A stretch of DNA of 64,000 bases from Calothrix sp. PCC 7716 (lineage in GTDB: Bacteria; Cyanobacteriota; Cyanobacteriia; Cyanobacteriales; Nostocaceae): assembly GCF_019977735.1 (NCBI RefSeq), contig NZ_AP025018.1, positions 6,452,580-6,516,579 on the forward strand, in the 5' to 3' direction. The translations under genes and the position numbers were made by a program. This document shows positions 9,524 through 17,806 of the stretch, in pieces (position 1 is the stretch's first letter; each line of letters starts with the position of its first letter). Below the pieces are notes generated by a model. That model had not been told where the DNA came from and did not search any database. It saw only the letters and a program-made list of their open reading frames with translations.

Positions 9524-9838
9524 ATGACGCTATCAAACCCACAAGGAAACCGTATTAAGATAAGCGAACCGATATCAGAGGAAGAAGAAGCTCGGCACCA
9601 AAAGCACAGTGATGAGCTTGCCGCACGATGTCAGGTTATATTTGAACGTATACGTCCTAACTTGATAGACAATTACCATAACTGGTATATTGCTATTGAC
9701 CCTGATACAGAGGAATATATCATTGACCCAACTTTTGATGGAATAATTAAAAAGGTTACAGATGCTTATGGTTATGCTAATGACCCAAAGCTGACGATGT
9801 ATAAACTCAACGATACAGGTTACTGCGGAAGGATATGA
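9524..9838 (+). CDS. Small partner of a retropepsin-like protease (second pair)
   Basis: 104 residues with an acidic, helical N-terminus (SEPISEEEEARHQKHSDELA) and a C-terminal part NWYIAIDPDTEEYIIDPTFD that parallels the IVAIDIMTGAWEID region of the first pair's small protein. The TGA overlaps the ATG of the following protease gene by four bases, repeating the architecture of the pair at 8553-9193. It is a candidate substrate, chaperone or antitoxin-like partner of the protease. No DNA-binding motif is evident. Confidence 0.55.
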   Translation: MTLSNPQGNRIKISEPISEEEEARHQKHSDELAARCQVIFERIRPNLIDNYHNWYIAIDPDTEEYIIDPTFDGIIKKVTDAYGYANDPKLTMYKLNDTGYCGRI

Positions 9839-10215
9839 TTGAGGGAAGATTTGGCGAGAGCAAAGAACTTTTTTTTGAAGTTATTTTTGTTGGTGCCAAT
9901 GGTGAGCAGTTTTCGACTGAAGCTTTATTAGATACTGGATTTACTGATGGCTGGTTAGCTATTAATAGTCAGGACTTAGGCGCTTTAGGGTGGTCTTTAA
10001 TAACCTTACAAGTCAATATGCAGACAGCACGAGGCTCCGCAAAGTTTAACATCTGTTCAGGCAAGATTATAATTGATGGTGTTGAGGTTATCATTCCTGT
10101 CCATGTCGGTAAAAATTTACCTGAAACTATCATGGGTTCGCTCTGGCTAGATGTTATGCGCTTGGTTGCTGATAAACCAAGTAATATATTAACGCTTGAA
10201 ATTGTACAAGATTAA
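9835..10215 (+). CDS. Retropepsin-like aspartic protease (second pair)
   Basis: 126 residues. The catalytic motif is EALLDTGFTDGWLAI near residues 31-45, again Asp-Thr-Gly, with a one-residue insertion relative to the first pair. The distal motif is ETIMGSLWLDVMRL near residues 100-113. Overall layout matches the 122-residue protease upstream, but identity is low by eye, so the duplication is old or the two units were acquired separately. Translation is coupled to the preceding small gene through an ATGA overlap. Confidence 0.75.
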   Translation: MIEGRFGESKELFFEVIFVGANGEQFSTEALLDTGFTDGWLAINSQDLGALGWSLITLQVNMQTARGSAKFNICSGKIIIDGVEVIIPVHVGKNLPETIMGSLWLDVMRLVADKPSNILTLEIVQD

Positions 10216-10264
10216 ATAAAAGTGAGTAGTTTTTATAATCGTTATCACTTAAAGTATGGATTTA

Positions 10265-10738
10265 TTACTCATCATCCTCTTCAGGTGTACGGGTGAGAAT
10301 ATCAAATAAAATACTGGCGCCTAAAAATTCGTTATTCACATCAATTTCTTTGATACGCGCGCAAATAGTTTTAGCCTGTTCAATATCACCAAGCTTTGCC
10401 AGTACTAAACCTGAAGCCGCATAAGCATTTAAATAAAGTCGAATTTGAGAGTCTTCTTTACGACTAGATAGTACAGATTGAAGTTGTTGCCAGTTATTGG
10501 GTAAATTTTCTGAGTCTTTAATATTATTTATAACCTGACTAGCTGTACTTAGTGCCATTTCATAATTATTTTTATAGTAAAAGTAACGATACGCAGCTAC
10601 TAATACATCTATAGAATTATTTGTTTGAATTAGTGCTTGATTGATATAGTGTTGTGATTTTGACGTATCTTGCCAATTATCAGCAGCAAGAATCAACAGT
10701 TGTTTAATATCATCGGGAACGTTAAACCAAGAAAACAT
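10265..10738 (-). CDS. Small TPR-like helical protein
   Basis: 157 residues, almost entirely predicted helix. Helix pairs such as SKSQHYINQALIQTNNSIDV, YEMALSTASQVINNIKD and AYAASGLVLAKLGDIEQAKT have the spacing of tetratricopeptide repeats, which mediate protein contacts. No signal peptide. The C-terminus is acidic (RTPEEDDE). It lies upstream of nothing on its strand except the convergent protease pair, so context gives no function. Confidence 0.5.
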   Translation of the reverse strand: MFSWFNVPDDIKQLLILAADNWQDTSKSQHYINQALIQTNNSIDVLVAAYRYFYYKNNYEMALSTASQVINNIKDSENLPNNWQQLQSVLSSRKEDSQIRLYLNAYAASGLVLAKLGDIEQAKTICARIKEIDVNNEFLGASILFDILTRTPEEDDE

Positions 10739-10769
10739 AATAAAAAATATCGATAAAAATGTTATTGTA

Positions 10770-10825
10770 GGGGCGGGTTAACCCACAATTTTAAACAGTA
10801 ACGAAAAATCCTGTAAACCCGCCCC
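10770..10825. repeat. GGGGCGGGTT/AACCCGCCCC inverted repeat
   Basis: Perfect 10-base arms at 10,770-10,779 and 10,816-10,825 between the ctaE and TPR genes. It could form a hairpin that ends ctaE transcription, 91 bases past its stop, but there is no T-run; it looks like a dispersed repeat. Confidence 0.5.
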
Positions 10826-10915
10826 GTCCGAATCGATAACAAAAAACCAAAATCAAAAACAACAATGGTTTTGCGTTATCAACCCGCCCAAACATCAAAA
10901 AACAAAACCCGTACT

Positions 10916-11494
10916 CTAAAACTGAGTCATCACATACAACAGCACAAACAAGATAATCCAAATAATATCTACAAAGTGCCAGTAAATCTCAGCCATCTCA
11001 ATACCCGTATGTTTATGGGCAGAATAATGACCCTGGCGCCGCGACCGCCAAATTACACCCAAAATTAACAGTAGTCCGATAAAAACGTGTAAACCGTGAA
11101 ACCCAGTCAAAATGTAAAAGCAATTGGAAAATATATTTGTCGTCAGACCGTATCCCAAATGCTGGTACTCGTAAATTTGACCAGCTAAAAAGGTGGCGCC
11201 CATAATAGCGGTAACAAAATACCAAAACCGCATTCCCCAAACGCTATTACGCTTAATTGCTGCATCACCAAGGTGAATTACAAAGCTACTAGAAACCAGA
11301 ATAGCAGTGTTGATGGCAGGTAAATATAACTCTACCTCGGTACCTTTAGGCGGAAAAACAGGAGTTACTCCTTTGAAAAACAAGTAAGTTGCAAAGAATC
11401 CGCCAAACATTAGTGACTCTGATGCAAGAAAGGTCAATAAACCTATAACCCTTAAATCAGGGTGTTCCTCGTGGTGAGATATATTTGTTGTCAT
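10916..11494 (-). CDS. ctaE: Cytochrome c oxidase subunit III
   Basis: 192 residues with five to six membrane segments (for example LTFLASESLMFGGFFATYLF and GFHGLHVFIGLLLILGVIW). Glu in LASESLMFGG and the HxxHVFIG block are subunit III signatures. It is the last gene of the ctaC-ctaD-ctaE operon, all on the minus strand. Together they form an aa3-type terminal oxidase that reduces O2 to water and pumps protons. By position next to fdxB and cnfR this is the counterpart of the heterocyst cox2 operon, where respiration helps keep the cell interior anoxic for nitrogenase. The 113-base gap to ctaD is filled with heptamer repeats. Confidence 0.9.
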   Translation of the reverse strand: MTTNISHHEEHPDLRVIGLLTFLASESLMFGGFFATYLFFKGVTPVFPPKGTEVELYLPAINTAILVSSSFVIHLGDAAIKRNSVWGMRFWYFVTAIMGATFLAGQIYEYQHLGYGLTTNIFSNCFYILTGFHGLHVFIGLLLILGVIWRSRRQGHYSAHKHTGIEMAEIYWHFVDIIWIILFVLLYVMTQF

Positions 11495-11502
11495 ATAAGT
11501 TA

Positions 11503-11632
11503 AAAGTGCTGAGTGCTGAGTGCTGAGTTAAGAGTCGTAAGTTAAAAAGTGAGGAGTGGGGAGTGAGGAGTGAGAAATTATAACTCCTAACTCCTAACTC
11601 CTAACTCCTAACCCCTAACTCCTAACTCTGAG
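11503..11632. repeat. STRR heptamer arrays between ctaD and ctaE
   Basis: Three different heptamer blocks: GAGTGCT near 11,505-11,528, GAGGAGT-like near 11,548-11,570 and AACTCCT repeated about seven times near 11,580-11,630. The last block runs into ctaD and supplies its final codons and stop (ELGVRG then stop). Confidence 0.75.
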
Positions 11633-13296
11633 AATCCGTCCGCGCGATGATTATCGGTTAGACCATATTCGTAAGGCCCATGTGTAACAACAGGTAATTC
11701 TTCCCAGTTTTCAACTGCTGGGGGTGAAGCGGTTGTCCATTCGAGGGTTAGCGCGTTCCAGGGGTTATCACCTGCAACTTCGCCTTTTCTCCAACTCGTA
11801 ATAACGTTGATGGTAAAGGGTATTACAGAGAAAGCTAATAAAAAGGCGCCGTAAGTGCAAAGCTGGTTAATGGCTGTAAATTGTGGGTCGTACATAGCAA
11901 CACGGCGAGGCATTCCTTGTAGTCCCAGTTCGTGCATTGGGAAGAAGGTCAGGTGAGTACCAACGAAAGTTAGGGCAAAGTGAACTCGTCCCCAAGTTTC
12001 ATTTAGCATTCTTCCAGTCATTTTGGGAAACCAGTGGTAAATACCTGAGTAAATACCAAATACTGAACCACCAAATAAGACATAGTGGAAGTGGGCAACT
12101 ATATAATATGAGTCGTGAACGTGAATGTCGAAGGGAGTGGTTCCAAGCATGACACCACCAATACCCCCTAACACAAACATTGACAGTAAACCAATGGCAA
12201 ATAGCATTGCGCTGGTATAACGAATTTTACCTTGCCAAAGTGTTGCAACCCAACCAAATATTTTTACACCAGTGGGTACAGCAACTAACAAAGTAGAAAT
12301 AGTAAAGAACATTCGCATCCAACCTGGGGTACCACTGGTAAACATGTGGTGAACCCAAACAAATAAACCTACTACGCAAATTGCCAAGCTAGAGTAGGCA
12401 ATTGCTTTATAACCAAAGATATGTTTGCGTGAATGTACAGGAATCACTTCGGACATGATACCGAACACAGGCAGAATCATTAAATACACTGCCGGGTGCG
12501 AGTAGAACCAGAATAAGTGTTGATATAAAACGACGTTTCCACCTGCATCTGGTTTAAAAAACGATGTGCCAAAGTTGATATCAAACAGTAATAAAACTAA
12601 CCCCGATGCTAATACAGGAGTAGATACTAGTGCTAAAACAGAGGTTGCTAAAATTGCCCAGCAAAATAAAGGTAGTTGGTCCCAGCGCATACTGGGGACT
12701 TTCATCTTTAATATGGTGACGACAAAGTTTACCGAACCCAAAATTGATGAAGTACCTACTAGTACAATTGCCAAAATCCACAAGCTCTGAGCAATAGGCG
12801 CCGTAATCAGCGACAATGGAGGATACGCCGTCCATCCTGACTGTGAACCACCAAAGAAGAAACTCGCAACTAGCAAAAGTCCAGCAGGTGGGTTTAGCCA
12901 GAACGCAATAGCATTCAACTTTGGAAATGCCATATCACGGGCGCCTATCATTAGTGGTACAAGATAGTTACCAAAACCACCAATAGCAGATGGCACGATC
13001 CAAAGAAATATCATGATTGTGCCGTGATTCGTCATGAAAGCGTTGTACAAGTTTGGGTCAAGTACATCAGGGTCGGGAGTGGCTAACTCAGTACGCATTG
13101 CCACTGCCATCAACCCACCAATTAGATAAAAGGCAAATGCAGTAACTAAATACTGGATGCCAATTACCTTGTGGTCTACGTTAAATGTAAAGTAGTCGTA
13201 CCATTTCCAGGGTTTGTGATGGGTGGTGTGGCTGGTAACGACCACATTCTCTGGTTTCTTGCCAGGAGGACTGTTTTGTGGAAGTTGTAATGTCAT
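11608..13296 (-). CDS. ctaD: Cytochrome c oxidase subunit I
   Basis: 562 residues from the ATG of MTLQLPQNSPPGK; the longer open frame upstream only reads through a repeat. It contains the haem-copper motifs HPAVY near residue 265 (CuB/Tyr-His region), HH near residue 316 (VHHMFTSGTPGW) and AHFHYVL near residue 401 (haem ligands), within 12 membrane segments. HPAVY in place of HPEVY is usual in cyanobacteria. It is the catalytic subunit of the aa3-type oxidase. The last six residues (ELGVRG) are encoded by a heptamer repeat, so the native C-terminus was altered by repeat expansion or insertion. It is second in ctaC-ctaD-ctaE. Confidence 0.95.
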   Translation of the reverse strand: MTLQLPQNSPPGKKPENVVVTSHTTHHKPWKWYDYFTFNVDHKVIGIQYLVTAFAFYLIGGLMAVAMRTELATPDPDVLDPNLYNAFMTNHGTIMIFLWIVPSAIGGFGNYLVPLMIGARDMAFPKLNAIAFWLNPPAGLLLVASFFFGGSQSGWTAYPPLSLITAPIAQSLWILAIVLVGTSSILGSVNFVVTILKMKVPSMRWDQLPLFCWAILATSVLALVSTPVLASGLVLLLFDINFGTSFFKPDAGGNVVLYQHLFWFYSHPAVYLMILPVFGIMSEVIPVHSRKHIFGYKAIAYSSLAICVVGLFVWVHHMFTSGTPGWMRMFFTISTLLVAVPTGVKIFGWVATLWQGKIRYTSAMLFAIGLLSMFVLGGIGGVMLGTTPFDIHVHDSYYIVAHFHYVLFGGSVFGIYSGIYHWFPKMTGRMLNETWGRVHFALTFVGTHLTFFPMHELGLQGMPRRVAMYDPQFTAINQLCTYGAFLLAFSVIPFTINVITSWRKGEVAGDNPWNALTLEWTTASPPAVENWEELPVVTHGPYEYGLTDNHRADGFSELGVRG

Positions 13297-13299
13297 AAG

Positions 13300-13448
13300 T
13301 TTATTTTTGTCTTGGGTTTCTTCCTCCGTGTACTCTGCGTCTCTGTGGTGAAATAAATAAATCTTTTTTACCACAGAGGAGCCACCTCCGTGCGGGGGTC
13401 TCCCCCGTTGAGGAGAGTGGCGTTGCACGGAGGGCACAGAGAGGAGAG
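13300..13448. repeat. Dispersed repeat between ctaC and ctaD
   Basis: About 150 bases with CTCTGCGTCTCTGTGGTG-type sequence and a GC-rich palindromic centre (GGGGGTCTCCCCC near 13,395). It is of the kind scattered through filamentous cyanobacterial genomes and separates the two operon genes. Confidence 0.55.
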
Positions 13449-14513
13449 TTAGTGATTTTGTAAAGCTGCTACTATTTGTTGAGTTTGAGCGCTAGCTACA
13501 CGATTTGATTCCAGCCATTCTTGGTATTCTTCGGGGGTATGAACGATGACTTGAGAACGCATCGAACCGTGGTACCCTCCGCAAAGTTCTGCACAAACTA
13601 TTGGGTATGTACCTGGTCTAGTAGCTTTAAATCTTAAACCAGTGGCTTGTCCAGGTATTGCGTCTTGTTTCAGTCGGAACTGCGGTATCCACAAAGAGTG
13701 AATTACATCTGACGCTGCAAGATTCACTTGTACATCGGCGCCTACAGGAACATGTAGCTCACCTGATGTAATATCAGTTTCAGGATAATTAAATATCCAA
13801 GCAAACTGCATACCTGTTACATTCACAACTAAATCTGCTGACTTACCTAAAACTTTAGGATTGGCGCCAATACCAATACCTGGTTGAGGTACATTTACCA
13901 ATTTTTTTACAGGTGTTTTTATTGGTGTTTTAACGGGGAGAGTTATAGGTTCAGAGATAGGTGCCAGTTCGGGTGCTTCAACAGGTGCTTCTTCTGGTAA
14001 TATTTCTGCTGAAGTTGGTTCTGGAATAACTTCGTTTGTAGGTATTTCTTCAGTTAGCGCTTCAATATCAGAAGTCTCACTCAGTGTTCCAGCCAAGGCA
14101 GTTCCCTTAACTGGTGCAGCAGCATGTTCAGCCATTGAATGATGTCCTACACTCAAACCACCCATCTGCGTGTATACATCAACGCTATATATTCCAAGTC
14201 CAATCACTATTATCGAGGGAATCGCTGTCCAGAATATTTCTAACGGGAAATTCCCTTCAATTAGTGTTCCATCTCGGTCATCATCTTGACGACGCCGATA
14301 TTGAAACATGAAAAGAACAATGGCGCCTTGCACTATCAAAAACAATGCTGTACCAATACCAACCAAAATTTGGAAAAATCTGTCTACTAGTGGAGCTTGT
14401 TCAGATGCTTGCACTGGTAACAAACTAGCCGAGTGCTGACCTACCCAGATGCTTACAAGTGTAACGAGTATGCCAGCAACAAGGGTCAAAAGAGAAACAG
14501 GAACTTGTTGCAT
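13449..14513 (-). CDS. ctaC: Cytochrome c oxidase subunit II with extended linker
   Basis: 354 residues from the ATG of MQQVPVSLLTLVAGIL; an upstream frame extension reads through a repeat. Two membrane segments (residues about 5-25 and 55-80) are followed by the periplasmic CuA domain, whose ligands are visible in CAELCGGYHGSM near residue 307 and in the DVIHSLWIPQF His. Between them, about residues 140-225, lies a Pro/Glu/Thr-rich stretch (EEIPTNEVIPEPTSAEILPE and on to PVKTPIKTPVKK) that is longer than the linker in usual subunit II proteins. It may tether the CuA domain at a distance or bind another protein. First gene of the cox operon downstream of fdxB. Confidence 0.93.
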   Translation of the reverse strand: MQQVPVSLLTLVAGILVTLVSIWVGQHSASLLPVQASEQAPLVDRFFQILVGIGTALFLIVQGAIVLFMFQYRRRQDDDRDGTLIEGNFPLEIFWTAIPSIIVIGLGIYSVDVYTQMGGLSVGHHSMAEHAAAPVKGTALAGTLSETSDIEALTEEIPTNEVIPEPTSAEILPEEAPVEAPELAPISEPITLPVKTPIKTPVKKLVNVPQPGIGIGANPKVLGKSADLVVNVTGMQFAWIFNYPETDITSGELHVPVGADVQVNLAASDVIHSLWIPQFRLKQDAIPGQATGLRFKATRPGTYPIVCAELCGGYHGSMRSQVIVHTPEEYQEWLESNRVASAQTQQIVAALQNH

Positions 14514-14544
14514 ACTAAAAACGATAAGTGTTTCATGAAAATTT

Positions 14545-14627
14545 AGAAACCTGGTTTCTTCGTTGATGACATGTAATAAAAACAACGATTTGTCTGCGAC
14601 AATGAATGCGTAGAAACCAGGTTTCTT
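14545..14627. repeat. Paired AGAAACCTGGTTTCT palindromes
   Basis: Two copies, one at 14,545-14,559 and an inverted one at 14,613-14,627, in the ctaC leader. Each copy is itself a palindrome, so the leader mRNA could fold; the family also supplies likely terminators at 2,504 and 21,689. Confidence 0.6.
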
Positions 14628-14760
14628 TGCATAATTGGCTCTTACACTTTTAAACCTGTTTTTACTATTTCTAGTTTTGACACACTTTGATAGATTTTAG
14701 TAAAATTTTTAAGTTTTTTTAATATCTTATTTATAATATATGTTAGTAATAAACATAAAT

Positions 14761-14788
14761 GTAGAGACGCACAAATTTGCGTCTCTAC
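14761..14788. repeat. GTAGAGACGC inverted repeat
   Basis: Perfect 10-base arms around ACAAATTT, between fdxB and ctaC. This hairpin sequence is a common dispersed repeat in filamentous cyanobacteria. Confidence 0.6.
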
Positions 14789-14818
14789 AACGTGTTATAA
14801 AAATATTTAAAAACTGTA

Positions 14819-14839
14819 GCACAGGCATCCTGCCTGTGC
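14819..14839 (-). terminator. Hairpin after fdxB
   Basis: GCACAGGC / GCCTGTGC with a five-base loop, 12 bases past the fdxB stop. It could end or attenuate transcription between fdxB and the cox operon; no clear T-run. Confidence 0.45.
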
Positions 14840-14850
14840 ATTCACACAAT

Positions 14851-15144
14851 TTAATTATCCAACGACGCATGAGTGTAGCAATTCTTCGAGCAAATTTTGG
14901 CACAAGCTTCGCAACCAATACAATTGTCAGGATTTTTTACAGTCATGACTTTCTTTTCAATTTCATCGTCTTCTTCATCTTCAACGAACTCACCTTCTTC
15001 ATTCATTGCTTTTAACAGCAATACATCGTGTCCACAGATTTTGAAGCATCTGCCACAACCGATACATTTATCTTGGTCAATTTCTTGAACAAATTTAGGT
15101 GTCCAAGTTTTTCCACCAAATGTCAAACCTGTTAGAGTAGCCAT
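14851..15144 (-). CDS. fdxB: Ferredoxin III, nif-specific (FdxB)
   Basis: 97 residues with two iron-sulfur motifs: [12 protein letters not shown] near residues 27-38 and [15 protein letters not shown] near residues 75-89, separated by a strongly acidic loop ([17 protein letters not shown]). This layout is that of the nif-associated bacterial-type ferredoxin III. It is expected to carry electrons in the nitrogen-fixing cell. It is divergent from cnfR across an 836-base spacer and lies upstream of ctaC on the same strand, the order known at the heterocyst cox2 locus of Anabaena sp. PCC 7120. Confidence 0.9.
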   Translation of the reverse strand: MATLTGLTFGGKTWTPKFVQEIDQDKCIGCGRCFKICGHDVLLLKAMNEEGEFVEDEEDDEIEKKVMTVKNPDNCIGCEACAKICSKNCYTHASLDN

Positions 15145-15980
15145 GTGTTAACCTTCAACAATTTTTTGTTTAATTTTGTGCTAGATTTTACCCTATGCAC
15201 TAGTACTTTATTCACTCTCTAATTTTGATGTTATCAGATGCTTTTTTTTAAAAAAGTAACATTATTGTCTATGTTAAAAAATTGTTTTTATTCTTTTTTG
15301 TAAATATGCTTATTAAATAGTTGTATTTGTAATGCAAATAATTATGATTAAAAGCTTGTTCAATGTCATGCTCAACGTAGTGTAAACGGAGTTTTTTCGG
15401 AGGCTAGCATCTCTTTTGAACTGTGATATATATAGATTATTTGCTACGCTCAGAATGACATTTTGTGATTTATAAAATATCATTTTTGATATTATTTATC
15501 AATTAATAAAAAAATAGAATATGGTGCGTGACGTTACGGGATTATTTGCTTCGCTTGAGTTTGTTGTAAACGTCACGCACATTACAATATTATTTATGTA
15601 AATTGTTATTTCTGTTACAAATTTATATGTTTTATTATTTATTAATAATATTAACAAAGGCGCCGAAGTTTTAAATATAGTCGCTTGTGTTACTCAATAA
15701 CTATTAGCTTGTACAAATAAATAAATAGGAAAGATTAGGAAATTTTATTGGGGGCTATGAATATGAAAAATCAAGACATCTTGGCTCGTTATGAACAACT
15801 TTGTAAAGTTGTTTGTGGAATTGTTATGAATAGAAAACATTTAGAGTAAAACGAAGCGACTAATAACCCTGAATAGTATTCAAATCAAAGTATTATAAAT
15901 ACTTATATGAACTAACATTCTGCTATCCAGGGGCTAATTTTTAACCAAGCATACGAATGAAGTAATGTGGCCATTACCTT
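15145..15980. promoter_or_regulatory. Divergent fdxB/cnfR regulatory region
   Basis: An 836-base AT-rich spacer between two divergent nitrogen-fixation genes; promoters of both must lie here, but I could not pick out a specific site. It contains a TACGCTCAGAATGACA repeat near 15,440 and an inverted repeat GTGCGTGACG (15,524-15,533) / CGTCACGCAC (15,571-15,580). A 30-codon frame, ATG at 15,757 to stop at 15,849, has a leading GGGGGC but no recognisable product. Confidence 0.5.
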
Positions 15981-17567
15981 ATGCCTTACACAATTCCAAA
16001 TAGCAGTTGCATTGAATGCGATAAATGTCGTCCTCAATGCCCTGTGGGTGCTATCAAGCTTGTAAATGACGAATATTGGATTGACCCTTGTCTATGTAAT
16101 AACTGTGAGGGTTTTTACTCCGAACCTCAATGTTTGACCATATGTCCGACTAAATCTCCTATTCCCTTACAGGTGAAACGAGGAAGATGCAAGATTGAAC
16201 CACGCGAAGTCACTAGTTCAAATTTATTTGCTAACGGCAAGAATAATCCCTTTGCTTCTGCTATTGCAATTTGGGAAGCTTCTAATGTTTTAGCACAACG
16301 CACGTCTCTACCGTGGGAACTAGATAAAGATGGGTATATCTGCTATCGGCGCCAAGTTAACCAAGGTAAGGGTAACATAGCATTTCATCTAGCAGTACCA
16401 TTTAGCGACCAACTGGCGACAACAACAGCAGCAGTTGAAGCTCTAGATATTCGTGCTGCACTCGTAAATCTAATTTTTGCAGCACATGCAACTGCCCTCT
16501 TCGAACCGTGGAATCAAGAGTTTGTTATAGATGATAAACAAATCGAGAAATATTTGGGATTAGAGAAGCGTAAAGACCTCAACAAAACTGCGAAGCTAAC
16601 ATTAATGAAAAACTGGGTTCGCAGTTGTTGTTCGCTAATGACATCAATTAGTTGGGCACAGCAGGGTAGAGTACCAGGATTTGAAATAGAAAAAAGTCCT
16701 TTGTGGCACTTGGTGGATATTCAACACCACTTCCAAGAAGACGACAAGGGATGTAAATATCTAATTGGATTAACTTTTAAGGTCAAAGCCGGAATTTGGG
16801 CACAATATTTTCTAAACAAGCAAGGCTGTAAGCAGCGTAACGCTTATTATCAATATGGTAGTTTGCCTAAATCGCTGTTAAACACTGTTATGAGTATATG
16901 GCAACAACACGAAGGCGCCGCGCGTTTAATGCTGTGGTTATTATTCAAAACCAAAATGGGTAAAGAACAGCGCATCACCGTCCCTACATTACTTCGCGTT
17001 GCCTACGGAGAAAAAAAAGTAGCCACAGCTTGCAGACAGCGAGACGACCGCAAACGCTTATTGAAAACCTTTGAAAGTGACTTGGAAGTACTAAATCACT
17101 ACGGAATGAAACCCAAATTCGACCCCGTTACCTATCCCCCTAACATTCAACCAATGTGGGCAAAGCTAGTTGATATTCCCGAAGACCCCGACGAAGCTAT
17201 CGAATTTTGGATTAATGACGGTGGTGGTAACTCACGTCTCACCGATGCAGGTCCACGAGGCAAATGGAATTTACTTATGAACGCGCGCATTTTGTCATTC
17301 GACCTGCCACCCGAACTTGAGCAAGCACTATCCGAAACTGAAAAAAAGCATCTTGCCACAACAAGAAACCGAAAAAAGACTAAAACCACATCTGGACTAA
17401 TAGGTGACCAAATTTCCCAAGCAAGAAAAAAACTCAATCTTTCTCAGCGCGAACTAGCTAAACTCGCAGGCAAAAGCCAAAGCTGGATACGCGACATCGA
17501 AAATGGGCGCCTAAAAGTCAAATCAGAAGACCAAACAGTCCTACGCAAAGTACTAGGCATCGCGTAA
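15981..17567 (+). CDS. cnfR: CnfR/PatB transcriptional activator of nif genes
   Basis: 528 residues, the usual length for PatB/CnfR. The N-terminus is a ferredoxin-like domain with CIECDKCRPQCPVGAIKL (residues 10-27) and a second cluster CLCNNCEGFYSEPQCLTICP (about 37-56). The long middle part is family-specific. The C-terminus, about residues 470-528, is an XRE-type helix-turn-helix (QARKKLNLSQRELAKLAGKS). CnfR is the oxygen-responsive master activator of nif genes in several cyanobacteria, and in Anabaena the protein (PatB) works in heterocysts. The iron-sulfur domain probably senses oxygen or redox. It faces fdxB and the cox operon. Confidence 0.92.
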   Translation: MPYTIPNSSCIECDKCRPQCPVGAIKLVNDEYWIDPCLCNNCEGFYSEPQCLTICPTKSPIPLQVKRGRCKIEPREVTSSNLFANGKNNPFASAIAIWEASNVLAQRTSLPWELDKDGYICYRRQVNQGKGNIAFHLAVPFSDQLATTTAAVEALDIRAALVNLIFAAHATALFEPWNQEFVIDDKQIEKYLGLEKRKDLNKTAKLTLMKNWVRSCCSLMTSISWAQQGRVPGFEIEKSPLWHLVDIQHHFQEDDKGCKYLIGLTFKVKAGIWAQYFLNKQGCKQRNAYYQYGSLPKSLLNTVMSIWQQHEGAARLMLWLLFKTKMGKEQRITVPTLLRVAYGEKKVATACRQRDDRKRLLKTFESDLEVLNHYGMKPKFDPVTYPPNIQPMWAKLVDIPEDPDEAIEFWINDGGGNSRLTDAGPRGKWNLLMNARILSFDLPPELEQALSETEKKHLATTRNRKKTKTTSGLIGDQISQARKKLNLSQRELAKLAGKSQSWIRDIENGRLKVKSEDQTVLRKVLGIA

Positions 17568-17806
17568 CGACGGATTACTTTACAGTTAAATTATTGATAT
17601 ACTTTGTCGAATGGGCGTTCTCGCCATTGGCGTCAAGTTAAGGCTGGCGCCAATATTTAGTGAGTAAGCAGTTGCGGCAGTTGCTGGCTACTCCTTGTAC
17701 GTGTCTGTTCCCCAAGACTAGAATTGCAGCTAAAATCATCTAAAATAAAGTATTACTATATACTAATAAACTTCCACGCTCAATTATTATAGTACATTTG
17801 CATTGC

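Noticed and set aside
13297-13437. N-terminal extension of CtaD
   Set aside because: The extra 47 codons read through a dispersed repeat; the real start is at MTLQLPQ.
15880-15910. NtcA box upstream of cnfR
   Set aside because: GTA and TAC near 15,892 are separated by seven bases, not eight, so it does not meet the consensus.
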